A stretch of 35,601 nt of DNA from the NCBI GenBank assembly GCA_018649885.1, contig JABIHA010000092.1, forward strand, positions 1 to 35,601. Direction: 5' to 3'. Source of the DNA: Bacteriovoracaceae bacterium. GTDB lineage: Bacteria > Bdellovibrionota > Bacteriovoracia > Bacteriovoracales > Bacteriovoracaceae. The number at the start of each line of letters is the position of its first letter. The stretch's first letter is position 1. A program made the translations under genes and the position numbers. Shown here one piece after another: positions 9,679 through 16,849 of the stretch. Below the pieces are notes generated by a model. That model saw nothing but the letters and a program-made list of their open reading frames with translations. It was not told the DNA's origin and did no database searches.

Positions 9679-9709
9679 TTCAAATTAGTATTACTTGGTT
9701 TTTTAAATT

Positions 9710-11125
9710 ATGGGAGTTTTTGATTTTTTATTCAAGTGGATTAGAAGTAAGAAAACAGAGCCTAAATTTGAAACACCACCTGAAGCAAAAGCAGAACCAA
9801 AACCAGAGAAAAAGCCAGCACCAAAACCCACACCAAAGCCAAAACCTAACCTAAAACCAAAACCTAAGCCAAAACCTAAGCCAAAGCCCAAGGTAGAAGT
9901 TGATGCCGAGCTGGTTGTTGGCTTTGATTTTGGAACAGCTTTTAGCAAGGTTGTTATAAGGGACTATTCACATGGAATAGTTGGCAAATCATATGCCGTA
10001 TCGTTTGGAAGCTTGGGTTCTTCTATGAATGAATACTTAATACCGGCAAGAATATTTTATGATGGTGGTAACTCAATTAGCCTATCTAGCAATTCAGGCG
10101 AAGAAATATCAAACCTAAAGCTAGGTCCTTTAAACCATCAATCATGCTCAGAAGAAGACGACCAGTTTGCTACTGGGTATATTGCCTTGGTTTTAAGAGA
10201 AACTAGGCGTTGGTTTTTTGCTAAATATGGCGACAGCTATAAAAACAGAAAGATCATTTGGAGCCTGAATATAGGCTTGCCTTCTCGAAGCTATGAGGAC
10301 GAAGAATTGTGCTCAAAGTTTCGTTCTCTTGCTATTGCCGGTTGGGCTCTGTCTAATGAAAGTGAGCCACTAACAATTGAAAACATAAATCAAAAACTTA
10401 ATATTGCCAGAAACTTTTTAAGTCAATCCCAGCAACCACGCATACCGAATGGGTTTCTTCACAGAGGTGACATTAATGTGGTACCTGAGATCATTGCGGA
10501 AGTTGTTGGATATGCAAAGTCAGATTTAAGAGTAGACGGACTTCATATGGTATTAGATATAGGTGCAAGCACCACCGATCTCGCCAGCTTTATAATTCAT
10601 CAAGATAATGACAATTTAGATGATAATTATGAAATATTAACTGCTGAAGTTAAAAATTTCGGGGTAATCAGTTTTGACAACGCTAAAAACGAAGGACACG
10701 GTTCTTTTGAGAACTTACGGAGAAACTTTTATACCTTTATAGGAGATACAAACAGGGAAATGAGGGATATACGATGTGGAAATGATTGGATGAGAGGTTT
10801 CCCACTTTTCTTGTGTGGGGGTGGGGCAAAAATAAAGTTTTATCGAGACACTGTTAAAACGATAAATAGGAATTTAAAATCAACAACTAGTTTTTCAGGG
10901 TTTAATTTTAAGCAGATACCAAAGCCCGGTGACTTAGAAGCTCACGCCATTTCAATTGACTCTTATCATAGACTAGCTGTGGCCTATGGTCTTAGCTTTA
11001 GAAAATTGGACATCGGAAGGATTGTGCCCAAAAGTGTAATTAGCGATATGCCTCCTCCACCTCCTCCACCTAAAACTCGAACACGATACTATCAAGATAA
11101 AGAGGATCATTATTGGGGAACATGA
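9710..11125 (+). CDS. Hsp70/actin-like ATPase with Pro-Lys linker
   Basis: A 471-residue protein with the actin/Hsp70 nucleotide-binding fold: phosphate-1 loop VVGFDFGTAFSKVVI at 69-83, phosphate-2 loop MVLDIGASTTDLASF, and adenosine loop PLFLCGGGAKI. No Hsp70 substrate-binding domain follows. The protein begins with a short aromatic segment (MGVFDFLFKWI), then a low-complexity tract of alternating Pro and Lys from about 29 to 61, and ends with a run of seven prolines and an aromatic tail. The tract's nucleotide repeats have slightly different codons, so it is an expanded but diverged microsatellite. It is encoded just after the RapA-like ATPase and likely co-transcribed. Such truncated Hsp70-like proteins can act as nucleotide-dependent assembly switches; the client here is unknown. 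Confidence 0.8.
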   Translation: MGVFDFLFKWIRSKKTEPKFETPPEAKAEPKPEKKPAPKPTPKPKPNLKPKPKPKPKPKPKVEVDAELVVGFDFGTAFSKVVIRDYSHGIVGKSYAVSFGSLGSSMNEYLIPARIFYDGGNSISLSSNSGEEISNLKLGPLNHQSCSEEDDQFATGYIALVLRETRRWFFAKYGDSYKNRKIIWSLNIGLPSRSYEDEELCSKFRSLAIAGWALSNESEPLTIENINQKLNIARNFLSQSQQPRIPNGFLHRGDINVVPEIIAEVVGYAKSDLRVDGLHMVLDIGASTTDLASFIIHQDNDNLDDNYEILTAEVKNFGVISFDNAKNEGHGSFENLRRNFYTFIGDTNREMRDIRCGNDWMRGFPLFLCGGGAKIKFYRDTVKTINRNLKSTTSFSGFNFKQIPKPGDLEAHAISIDSYHRLAVAYGLSFRKLDIGRIVPKSVISDMPPPPPPPKTRTRYYQDKEDHYWGT

Positions 11126-11178
11126 GTAATGTTAATTATTCTGCAAATCTATAAATGATGTAATAAGATTCAACGGCT

Positions 11179-11217
11179 GGCACTCGTCACATAGATTTAA
11201 TATATGTCGAGAGTGCC
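11179..11217. other. Hairpin between Hsp70-like gene and exonuclease cassette
   Basis: The arms GGCACTC and GAGTGCC are perfectly complementary, with partial inner pairing (CATA/TATG). On the plus strand no T-run follows the stem, so it is not a canonical terminator for the upstream gene. On the minus strand it is preceded, not followed, by a T-run. It may be an RNA-processing site or a protein-binding palindrome. Confidence 0.45.
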
Positions 11218-11239
11218 TGAAAAAAGCGGTAAGATTTTA

Positions 11240-11365
11240 ATGGGTTCCTACAAAATAAACCTCGAAAAACAAACAGCTACCTCAATAAACGGTGTCACCT
11301 TTAAACTTTTAAAGAATGAACATGGTGAATATAAAAGTATGTGTCTCAATCTCAAAGATTTTTAG
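11240..11365 (+). pseudogene. Truncated copy of the 69-aa small gene at 12285
   Basis: This 41-codon frame starts MGSYKINLEKQTATSINGV and is a near repeat of the protein at 12285, which starts MGSYKINLDNQTATSINGV. The similarity covers about 33 residues (to GEYKS), after which the two diverge and this copy ends at TAG (11363-11365). Nucleotide differences are mostly at third codon positions, which points to an old duplication kept under selection for some time, or to acquisition of two diverged copies. It overlaps or abuts the exonuclease start and may still be translated and couple to it. Whether it is functional is unknown. Confidence 0.65.
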
Positions 11366-11367
11366 CT

Positions 11368-12258
11368 ATGGCTCAAGAAATGAACCATAAACAACTTATA
11401 GATGATTTAGAAAACACCGGAAACTATAGGGTTCTACAGAAATATCAAAAACCGGATTTTTATAATCAAGAAGATGGTTCAGAAAAAATAACTGGCATAT
11501 TCCTAGATGTAGAAACTACTGGGCTCAGTCATGAGAATGACAGAATTATTGAGATTGCCCTAGTTCCTTTTGAATTCTCTAAGGATGGTCGTATTTTTAA
11601 TTTACTCGAAGCTTACTCTGGCTTAGAAGACCCTGAAACTCCTCTCTCTCAAAAGATAATCTCATTAACTGGCCTTACGGATGAAATGCTTGCCGGAAAG
11701 TCTTTTGATGATGAAGCTATTAAGAGCATTGTTGAATCTTCTAATTTAATTATTGCCCATAATGCGAATTTTGACAGGAAGTTCGTAGAGAGAAGATTCT
11801 CTATTTTTAATGGCAAATCATGGGCATGTTCAGCAAGCCAAGTAGCTTGGGAGGACGAGGGACTTGCTAGTGTTAAGTTAGAATATTTAGCGTACAAATT
11901 CGGATATTTCTTTGAAGGCCATAGAGCACAAGTTGATTGCTATGCTTCCCTGCATCTTCTTTCAATGACCCTTCCTAAGTCTGGCGATTTGGTTCTAAAG
12001 AGCTTACTTAATAATGCACGATTGAAGTCATATAGAATTTGGGCTCTTGGTAGCCCTTTTGACTCAAAAGACTTGTTGAAAAATCGAGGGTATAGGTGGC
12101 CTGGTGACAATGGGAAAAATCGTTCGTGGTATATAGATGTAGACGAGGAAAGCAAAGAACAGGAATTAAAATATTTGAGAGAAGAAATCTTTAAGAGGGA
12201 TATAGATTTACCCATTAATCCGATTACAGCCTTCAATAGATTTTCCGAACGAATTTAA
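11368..12258 (+). CDS. DEDDh 3'-5' exonuclease (DnaQ-like)
   Basis: A DnaQ/epsilon-type exonuclease of about 296 residues. The Exo I motif is GIFLDVETTGL (catalytic D and E), Exo II is IIAHNANFDRKFVERR, and Exo III is HRAQVDCYAS with the DEDDh histidine and final aspartate. The C-terminal 80 residues (IWALGSPFDSKDLLKNRGYRW...WYIDVDEE) form the extra domain seen in a group of stand-alone bacterial 3'-5' exonucleases, not in the polymerase subunit. I chose ATG 11368, two bases after the stop of the small upstream frame, as a possible coupled start; GTG at 11341 would add nine residues. Neither has a strong ribosome site. The gene sits between two copies of a small ORF. It would trim single-stranded DNA or RNA ends; a defence role is inferred from location. 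Confidence 0.85.
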   Translation: MAQEMNHKQLIDDLENTGNYRVLQKYQKPDFYNQEDGSEKITGIFLDVETTGLSHENDRIIEIALVPFEFSKDGRIFNLLEAYSGLEDPETPLSQKIISLTGLTDEMLAGKSFDDEAIKSIVESSNLIIAHNANFDRKFVERRFSIFNGKSWACSASQVAWEDEGLASVKLEYLAYKFGYFFEGHRAQVDCYASLHLLSMTLPKSGDLVLKSLLNNARLKSYRIWALGSPFDSKDLLKNRGYRWPGDNGKNRSWYIDVDEESKEQELKYLREEIFKRDIDLPINPITAFNRFSERI

Positions 12259-12284
12259 TTTAGATATACAACCACTTGAAAGAC

Positions 12285-12494
12285 ATGGGTTCCTACAAAA
12301 TAAACCTAGACAACCAAACAGCCACTTCCATCAACGGTGTCACCTTCAAACTCTTCCAAAATAAAGAAGGTGAATATAGCGGTATCTGCATTAATCCAGA
12401 AGCGATCCCGCCAGATGATATGGATGATGAGATATTAGCCAAGATGATTAAAGATGCTGGAGTGTTTTATGAACTGGCTAAGAAGAGGAAATAA
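12285..12494 (+). CDS. Small conserved protein of 69 residues
   Basis: Starts at ATG 12285 (MGSYKINLDNQTATSINGV) and ends with the acidic, helical VFYELAKKRK tail. A TTG three codons upstream is a less likely start. A truncated paralogue lies at 11240, on the other side of the exonuclease. The next gene starts six bases after this stop, so the two are almost certainly co-transcribed. The N-terminal half looks like two beta-hairpins (KINLDNQTATSINGVTFKLF) and the rest is acidic (PPDDMDDEILAKMIKDAG). The size, acidity and tight coupling to a larger gene are those expected of an antitoxin or adaptor, but no family is recognised. Confidence 0.6.
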   Translation: MGSYKINLDNQTATSINGVTFKLFQNKEGEYSGICINPEAIPPDDMDDEILAKMIKDAGVFYELAKKRK

Positions 12495-12499
12495 ATAGC

Positions 12500-13168
12500 A
12501 TGGCTAGTGACATCTACAATAAGGTCACCAATTTCTACAGTCTATTGCTAGAAGACAATAATCATAGATATAAATCCTGGGAACATTGTTATTCACATTT
12601 TATGGATGATGATGCATCTAGCAATGTTGACATATCATGCTTGCATTTGTCTTTCTATCTAGCCAGTTGGGGTATGTATAGAGGCTCAAGCTTCCTCCTG
12701 TGGAAAGATTACCGTATCCATAAGCCTGTTGTTGAAAAATTACTTAAAAACAGACATCTCCAGAATTACGACTTTTCATCAATTGATGACACCGATTTAA
12801 AAGAAATATTAGATTTAGCAAAGTGGATTAAAAACTGGTACAGGGAAAACATAAATAAAGTAAATGGTGAATCAAAATCAGTTAATGCAACGTATACCCT
12901 TGTGACTAAAATTATGCTGGGAACCGTTGGCTGTATTCCTGCCTATGATCGTTATTTCATTGATGGAATGAGAATGTCTGGAATTAAATATTCTAAACTT
13001 AGCCAAACAAACCTGAGTGCTGTCTCTCAATTCTACAAAAACAACAAGGCCGAGTTCATCAGGGCACAGAAGGCTATACAAAAGAAGTGTAAAGTTAATT
13101 ACCCTGCAATGAAACTAGTAGATATGTATTTCTGGGAAATTGGATTTCAGGCAGACCCCAATAACTAG
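12500..13168 (+). CDS. Conserved protein of unknown function, 222 aa
   Basis: A helical protein without a catalytic motif that I can name. Notable segments are LSFYLASWGMYRGSSFLLWKDYRIHKPVVEKLL near residues 48-80 and TLVTKIMLGTVGCIPAYDRYFIDGMRMSG near 132-162. The latter has the look of a helix-hairpin-helix-like turn (LGTVGCIPAYD), comparable to DNA-glycosylase-type hairpins, though that is weak. Similar proteins with the 'LASWGMYRGSSFLL' and 'GCIPAYDRYF' blocks occur in many bacteria, to my recollection, as hypothetical proteins. It follows the 69-residue gene by six bases. The two could be a toxin-antitoxin-like pair, but this is speculation from arrangement only. Confidence 0.6.
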   Translation: MASDIYNKVTNFYSLLLEDNNHRYKSWEHCYSHFMDDDASSNVDISCLHLSFYLASWGMYRGSSFLLWKDYRIHKPVVEKLLKNRHLQNYDFSSIDDTDLKEILDLAKWIKNWYRENINKVNGESKSVNATYTLVTKIMLGTVGCIPAYDRYFIDGMRMSGIKYSKLSQTNLSAVSQFYKNNKAEFIRAQKAIQKKCKVNYPAMKLVDMYFWEIGFQADPNN

Positions 13169-13209
13169 GGAAACGTATTTATTGATATAGACCGTTCAGA
13201 GCATACTAA

Positions 13210-13647
13210 CTAAATTTGAATCCAAACCTCGCCTTCAAACGGAACCCAAGTCTTTCCACTTGAAACGAAAAGTAAGGGACTCCATCCCCTATCCCTGCAA
13301 GGCACAATATACTCAATACAATTTACTAGATCGCCAAGTTCGTATTTAATTTTCTCATAAATACAATTAAAATAATCTTCTTTGAATCCTTGGGCAATAA
13401 CGGATATTGACTCTACCCACTCCTGCCCAAAGTTAAGGCTAGGATTGGAAATTTCCCAAAGGGTTCCTCTCCCTCTATAGCTAGATTGCTTTAGCCATAT
13501 CCTGGTAGGTTCGATTATGCAGGGCAACCAATCGAGTTTTAAGTCTTGAGGAAATTGTGAAATATTTAATTCGAGAATTGGAACTGCTTGCCTATCGTTA
13601 AATATTAACTTAGGATTTAATAACGTTCTAGACTGTCGTTTTGGCAT
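13210..13647 (-). CDS. Hypothetical protein, 145 aa
   Basis: The start is set at ATG 13647 (MPKRQSRTLLNPKLIF) because a GAGGAG lies just upstream, whereas the longer frame to 13716 would run through a transcription terminator. The protein is rich in Trp and has many short strands (VPILELNISQF, LPCIIEPTRIWL, GRGTLWEISNPSLNF, SPLLFVSSGKTWVPFEGEVWIQI). I recognise no family. It lies downstream of the ParB-like gene within the integration module and converges with the 222-aa gene across about 40 bp. It could be a cargo or accessory gene of the element. Confidence 0.55.
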   Translation of the reverse strand: MPKRQSRTLLNPKLIFNDRQAVPILELNISQFPQDLKLDWLPCIIEPTRIWLKQSSYRGRGTLWEISNPSLNFGQEWVESISVIAQGFKEDYFNCIYEKIKYELGDLVNCIEYIVPCRDRGWSPLLFVSSGKTWVPFEGEVWIQI

Positions 13648-13664
13648 GACTGGACTCCTCATAG

Positions 13665-13714
13665 AAAAAGCCCTCGACATAGCAATCATCAGTTGAGTCA
13701 TGCGTATCGAGGGC
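13665..13714 (-). terminator. Rho-independent terminator after parB-like gene
   Basis: On the minus strand the sequence GCCCTCGAT...GTCGAGGGC followed by TTTTTC forms a strong hairpin with a T-run, just downstream of the ParB-like stop at 13758. Its presence excludes the long upstream start for the next gene, whose own ribosome site lies beyond the T-run. Confidence 0.8.
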
Positions 13715-13757
13715 AATATTTATTTATTAACTTCTAAGGTACAAACTGATGGTTGCG

Positions 13758-14552
13758 TCAAGCCGCTTTACAGTTCTGCCTATTTTCAACCCACTTCCAG
13801 AAGGCTTTGACATTAATCAAGATTCTTGTTCCTATCATCTTTATCACTCCTGAAGCGACCATCCCATTCGTTTCCCTACTAAACAAATGAGAGCGAAGGC
13901 TTCCATTTGAAAACATATCCTGAGCTTCCACAAGTTGCCCGACCGTCATATACTTGCTGTTCAACCTTGAATGGCCTCCAAGATTCTTAGAACTTTTTCC
14001 ACTTAATTCTCTTAGTTTAAATTTACCCACCGCCTCGATTTGATCTGTTTGTTTTTTTATTCCTTCTATTCTTAATAACTGTGCTCTTGTTAGAACCAAG
14101 TTATTGTCCTTCAGTTTCTTCTGCACAGCCTTGGGAATAGCTTCAATCTTAATGGTTTCTTTTATCCATTCGACTGTCTTTCCAATGGATTTTGATAACT
14201 CCTTGAAGCTAGACTGGCCACTTTCAATGCAAATCTTAATATTTTTTGCTATTTGAATATAATCCCTCTTTTTAATCTCCAAATCTTCAGCCAAGCAAAT
14301 ATCCATACTTTCCTTATCCACTATTCTTGCAGGAATTGTTGCCTTGCCTAATTTCATATAAGCATTTAATCTACGACCCCCAGCCAACAACACATAGCCA
14401 TTGTTCTTTTGTTTATGCAAGGTTACTGGATGCAACAGACCGCATTTCTTAATTGAACTCGCCAATGTCGCTATAGCTTCCTTTCTATAAGTAGCCCCTT
14501 CATATTGTTTGCTTAACTTGATCTTTTCAACTGCAATACTTTGAGTTTTCAT
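13758..14552 (-). CDS. ParB-domain protein with C-terminal Xis/AlpA-like DNA-binding domain
   Basis: A 264-residue protein. Residues 1-95 are a ParB/Srx-type N-terminal domain: AIATLASSIKKCGLLHPVTL, then VLLAGGRRLNAYMKLG (the ParB 'GxRRxxA' box). A helical middle (about 95-190) resembles the ParB HTH region (FKELSKSIGKTVEWI). The last 60 residues, from KYMTVGQLVEAQDMFS to ILINVKAFWKWVEN, match the small winged-helix proteins often encoded beside tyrosine integrases and thought to act as excisionases. The order integrase then this gene, with a terminator and its own AAGGAA ribosome site between, fits a recombination-directionality or element-maintenance factor. ParB CTPase function is not demonstrated. 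Confidence 0.75.
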   Translation of the reverse strand: MKTQSIAVEKIKLSKQYEGATYRKEAIATLASSIKKCGLLHPVTLHKQKNNGYVLLAGGRRLNAYMKLGKATIPARIVDKESMDICLAEDLEIKKRDYIQIAKNIKICIESGQSSFKELSKSIGKTVEWIKETIKIEAIPKAVQKKLKDNNLVLTRAQLLRIEGIKKQTDQIEAVGKFKLRELSGKSSKNLGGHSRLNSKYMTVGQLVEAQDMFSNGSLRSHLFSRETNGMVASGVIKMIGTRILINVKAFWKWVENRQNCKAA

Positions 14553-14850
14553 TGAGAATTCCTTTTTTCATGGTTTTGAAACACAAAAAAGCCGTCTAGA
14601 GAGAATTCCTATTAAAGTCGGAAGTAATTCTTGACGGCTTTGGCAATGAAACATTTTTTTATTTCAAACTACTACATCCTTGTCTCCTTTATGTTGGGGT
14701 TTTCATTTGATCGTTTTATAAATTACTTTAAAAACTTGTCGTTCATTTATTTCACTACATCGTGACTATGTGCTTTCGATAAGTGATCGTACCTTTTAAC
14801 CATTTGTAAGGTCTTGTGCCCCAATACATCTGCTATTTCAGGCAAGGTCG
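14523..14850 (-). repeat. Duplicated unit, copy A: parB start/terminator/integrase 3' end
   Basis: Reading the minus strand, this copy runs from a broken integrase 3' end (14850-14723) through a spacer with a hairpin terminator to the start of the intact parB-like gene. Copy B at 14903-15240 has the same order. The integrase tail, the GCCGTC...GACGGC hairpin and the parB N-terminus are all recognisably repeated, while the spacers have diverged. The copies therefore derive from two related integrative elements, not a recent duplication. Confidence 0.8.
14585..14642 (-). terminator. Hairpin terminator upstream of parB-like gene, copy A
   Basis: On the minus strand AAGCCGTC and GACGGCTT form the stem base, with extra pairing around GAATT, and TTTTTTG follows. 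It terminates transcription coming from the integrase side before the parB-like ribosome site, about 30 bases upstream of the start codon. A diverged copy is at 14965-15018. Confidence 0.75.
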
Positions 14851-14932
14851 CAATCACCTCTTTTCTATAATTTGCTGTTTTATACTGCTCACTTAATTTT
14901 ATCTTTTTAACTGCAATGCTTTTAGTTTTCAT
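14723..14932 (-). pseudogene. ParB-integrase hybrid pseudogene
   Basis: The first 30 codons (MKTKSIAVKKIKLSEQYKTA...) are a diverged copy of the ParB-like N-terminus with an intact ribosome site. At about 14841-14850 the frame jumps in-phase into the integrase C-terminus (EIADVLGHKTLQMVKRYDHL), including the catalytic tyrosine region. The frame ends at a TAA replacing a Lys codon; beyond it MNDKFLK and the ancestral stop at 14723 are still readable. The junction lies where parB and integrase sequences share a short GC-ACNNTGC-like match, so a deletion between two tandem elements is the simplest origin. It may still produce a 61-aa peptide. Confidence 0.8.
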
Positions 14933-15240
14933 TGAGAATCCCTTTCTTCTAGGTTTTTAAAAACAAAAAAGCCGTCTAGAGATAATTCCCTTTAAAATCG
15001 GAAGTAATTCTTGACGGCACTGACAAGGCAAAAGTTATTTTCTTATTTTTTAACTATGACAAATTTAATTCCCCCATTAAGTGTGTTATGCGTAGGCAAC
15101 TTTTCAGAATTAAGCTAAAAACTTTTCGTTCATTTTTTTCACCACATCGTAACTATGTGCTTTCGATAAGTGAGCGTACCTTTTAACCATCTGCAAATCT
15201 TTATGTCCAAGCACATCTGCTATTTCAAGCATCGTAGCCT
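14903..15240 (-). repeat. Duplicated unit, copy B: integrase 3' end/terminator/parB start
   Basis: Counterpart of copy A. Here the integrase end belongs to the intact integrase gene and the parB start belongs to the hybrid pseudogene. Comparing the two copies in full would date the events. Confidence 0.8.
14965..15018 (-). terminator. Hairpin terminator downstream of integrase, copy B
   Basis: Same GCCGTC...GACGGC hairpin with TTTTTTG on the minus strand as at 14585-14642. It lies about 90 bases after the integrase stop and about 33 bases before the start of the hybrid frame. It ends the integrase transcript. Confidence 0.75.
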
Positions 15241-16162
15241 GATTCATTGCTAGATAAGATGCGGCTGTATGCCTTAGGTCGTGATACCTAAAATCATTTA
15301 TCTTGGCCTGCTTTATAGCTTTATCCCAAGCTTTTCTGATAAGAATTGGCTTTTCACCGTCTGCTCTTGGGAAAACGTACTCTGTATCCATTCTTCGATT
15401 GTTTTCCATATCCTTTAATAAACCCAAAGCGACTCCGGCAATAGTGATACTTCTTTTTTCTTTATTTTTGGTGTCATGCAGTGCCGCAGTGCCTATTTCT
15501 AAATTTATATCAGAATATTTTAAATATATAATTTCGGAAGCTCTAGCTCCTGTTGCAATGGCTAAAAATACAGCCGGATATAAAAACTTATTGGTGCTTG
15601 CTTTACAGGCTTTAAGCAATCTTTTCTTTTCATCCAGACTGAGAAAACGATCTCTTCCTTTAGGCTCTGTTAATTTCTTTACCTTTGAAACAGGATTTTC
15701 ATCTATCCACTCCCATTCTTTCATAGCGACATTAAAAGCGTGGCTCAGAGCCGCCAAATACCGATTGACTGTGGCTGGAGTTCTTTCTTTCTTGTTGCCT
15801 TTCCTTAATTTTTTCTTACCCTCTTCAATATCGCTACGAGAGATTTCCGCTAACGCCATATATCCAATTTCATCTTTCCACCAATTGAGTTGTGTCGTCT
15901 GATCTGCCTGCATGACACGGCCTTTGTGAACCAGCACTTCATCCTGATATTTCTCGATAAGTTCAGACAAAGTGATGTTTCTTCCTTTCAAAACTTTAAA
16001 TCTCTTGCCATCCTTTATTTCTGACTCCGTCTTACTCACCCAATTTTTTGCATCTGTTTTTCGCTCGAAGGCTTTTACTATTGTTCTATGACCTTTCAAT
16101 CGAATTTTTGCGTAGTAAGAAGTTTTACCTGTTTTATTTTTTCGTTCTGTAAATGAGGCCAT
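15110..16162 (-). CDS. int: Tyrosine-type integrase of a tRNA-Lys island
   Basis: A 350-residue phage-type tyrosine recombinase. It has an N-terminal arm-binding domain (RKNKTGKTSYYAKIRLKGH), a SAM-like core-binding domain (about 60-155), and a catalytic domain with the first Arg in AIATGARASEI, HDLRHTAASYL, and LGHKDLQMVKRYAHL carrying the nucleophilic Tyr. It lies 391 bp from the 3' end of tRNA-Lys, pointing away from it, the normal layout for an island integrated in a tRNA gene. The intact catalytic set suggests it could still work. Its C-terminus is duplicated in the hybrid pseudogene downstream. Confidence 0.93.
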   Translation of the reverse strand: MASFTERKNKTGKTSYYAKIRLKGHRTIVKAFERKTDAKNWVSKTESEIKDGKRFKVLKGRNITLSELIEKYQDEVLVHKGRVMQADQTTQLNWWKDEIGYMALAEISRSDIEEGKKKLRKGNKKERTPATVNRYLAALSHAFNVAMKEWEWIDENPVSKVKKLTEPKGRDRFLSLDEKKRLLKACKASTNKFLYPAVFLAIATGARASEIIYLKYSDINLEIGTAALHDTKNKEKRSITIAGVALGLLKDMENNRRMDTEYVFPRADGEKPILIRKAWDKAIKQAKINDFRYHDLRHTAASYLAMNQATMLEIADVLGHKDLQMVKRYAHLSKAHSYDVVKKMNEKFLA

Positions 16163-16509
16163 AAATTTTTCTCCAAACTTAAAAAACTAAATTTTATATT
16201 TTTTATTTTCATCAATAAAAAAACATATACAAAATTAAAGGCGTAATTTTGCTCGACATATTTGCCCACGCCAACTATCTCATATTTTAAAAATATGTCA
16301 ACTGTTTTTTAATCAGTTGTTCATCACTACAAACAATGAGACTAGTCTTATATAGTGACACTAATTAGACAAATTTAAACACGCAGCCAAGCCAAGCATT
16401 ATCAAAATGGGACGATCACTACTTCTCTATTAGTGTTGTACGTTGTTGGGATGTGCTGTGGTTTGCTGGGGGTTGTTGCTGGAGAATGTCACTAAAAGTG
16501 TCACCACAA
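16163..16509. other. Intergenic attP-arm-like region between integrase and tRNA
   Basis: No gene is seen in these 347 bases. The half next to the integrase is very AT-rich, as expected for its promoter and for IHF/HU bending. The motif GTGACAC/TGTCACTAAAAGTGTCA occurs near 16358-16366 and 16486-16503, the latter as an imperfect palindrome. These are candidates for integrase arm-type or Xis binding sites. I did not find a second copy of the tRNA 3' end elsewhere in the window, so the far attachment site is not defined. Confidence 0.4.
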
Positions 16510-16545
16510 ACAAAAAGGACCTAGACGAATATCGCCTAAGTCCTT
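16510..16545 (-). terminator. Terminator of tRNA-Lys
   Basis: On the minus strand AAGGACTTAGGCGA and TCGTCTAGGTCCTT pair (with G-U pairs), followed by TTTTTG. It starts nine bases after the encoded CCA of the tRNA, so it ends that transcript. Confidence 0.8.
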
Positions 16546-16553
16546 GTTTTAAA

Positions 16554-16629
16554 TGGTGGGCCGTCTCAGGATCGAACTGAGGACCTACTGATTAAGAGTC
16601 AGTTGCTCTACCAATTGAGCTAACGGCCC
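16554..16629 (-). tRNA. tRNA-Lys (anticodon CTT)
   Basis: A complete 76-base cloverleaf with encoded CCA. The acceptor stem is GGGCCGT/ACGGCCC, the D-arm includes AGCTCAATTGGTAGAGC, the anticodon arm is ACTGA-CTCTTAA-TCAGT with anticodon CTT, and the T-arm is CTCAG-TTCGATC-CTGAG. It carries the 3' end into which the adjacent integrase most likely inserted its element. Confidence 0.97.
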
Positions 16630-16849
16630 ATAACTCATTTATTTACAATAAGTTATAAGTTTTTCTGGGTGTGTATTTTTAACGCTAAAACTATCTGTAT
16701 TCAACGTGTATTCAACACTAGTTCTGGAAGTTGATCTGAAGTTTGATCTGTCGCACCTGGTTAACATGACAGCACTATACCATGATGCAATAGCTCATTC
16801 CATACGATGCTAAGAAGGTTCTGTGCTTTCAAATGCAAATTAACCTCTT

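Noticed and set aside
9703..9948. Minus-strand Gly/Phe-rich frame with many GFG repeats
   Set aside because: Antisense of the Pro-Lys codon repeat in the Hsp70-like gene; it looks repetitive only for that reason.
11179..11217. Rho-independent terminator for the Hsp70-like gene
   Set aside because: The hairpin is real but no T-run follows on the plus strand.
13648..13716. Longer N-terminus (23 extra residues) for the 145-aa protein
   Set aside because: The extension crosses a strong terminator hairpin, and a GAGGAG site supports the shorter start.
15303..15902. Plus-strand open frame of 199 codons
   Set aside because: It is the antisense shadow of the integrase gene; its residue composition is unnatural and it has no ribosome site.
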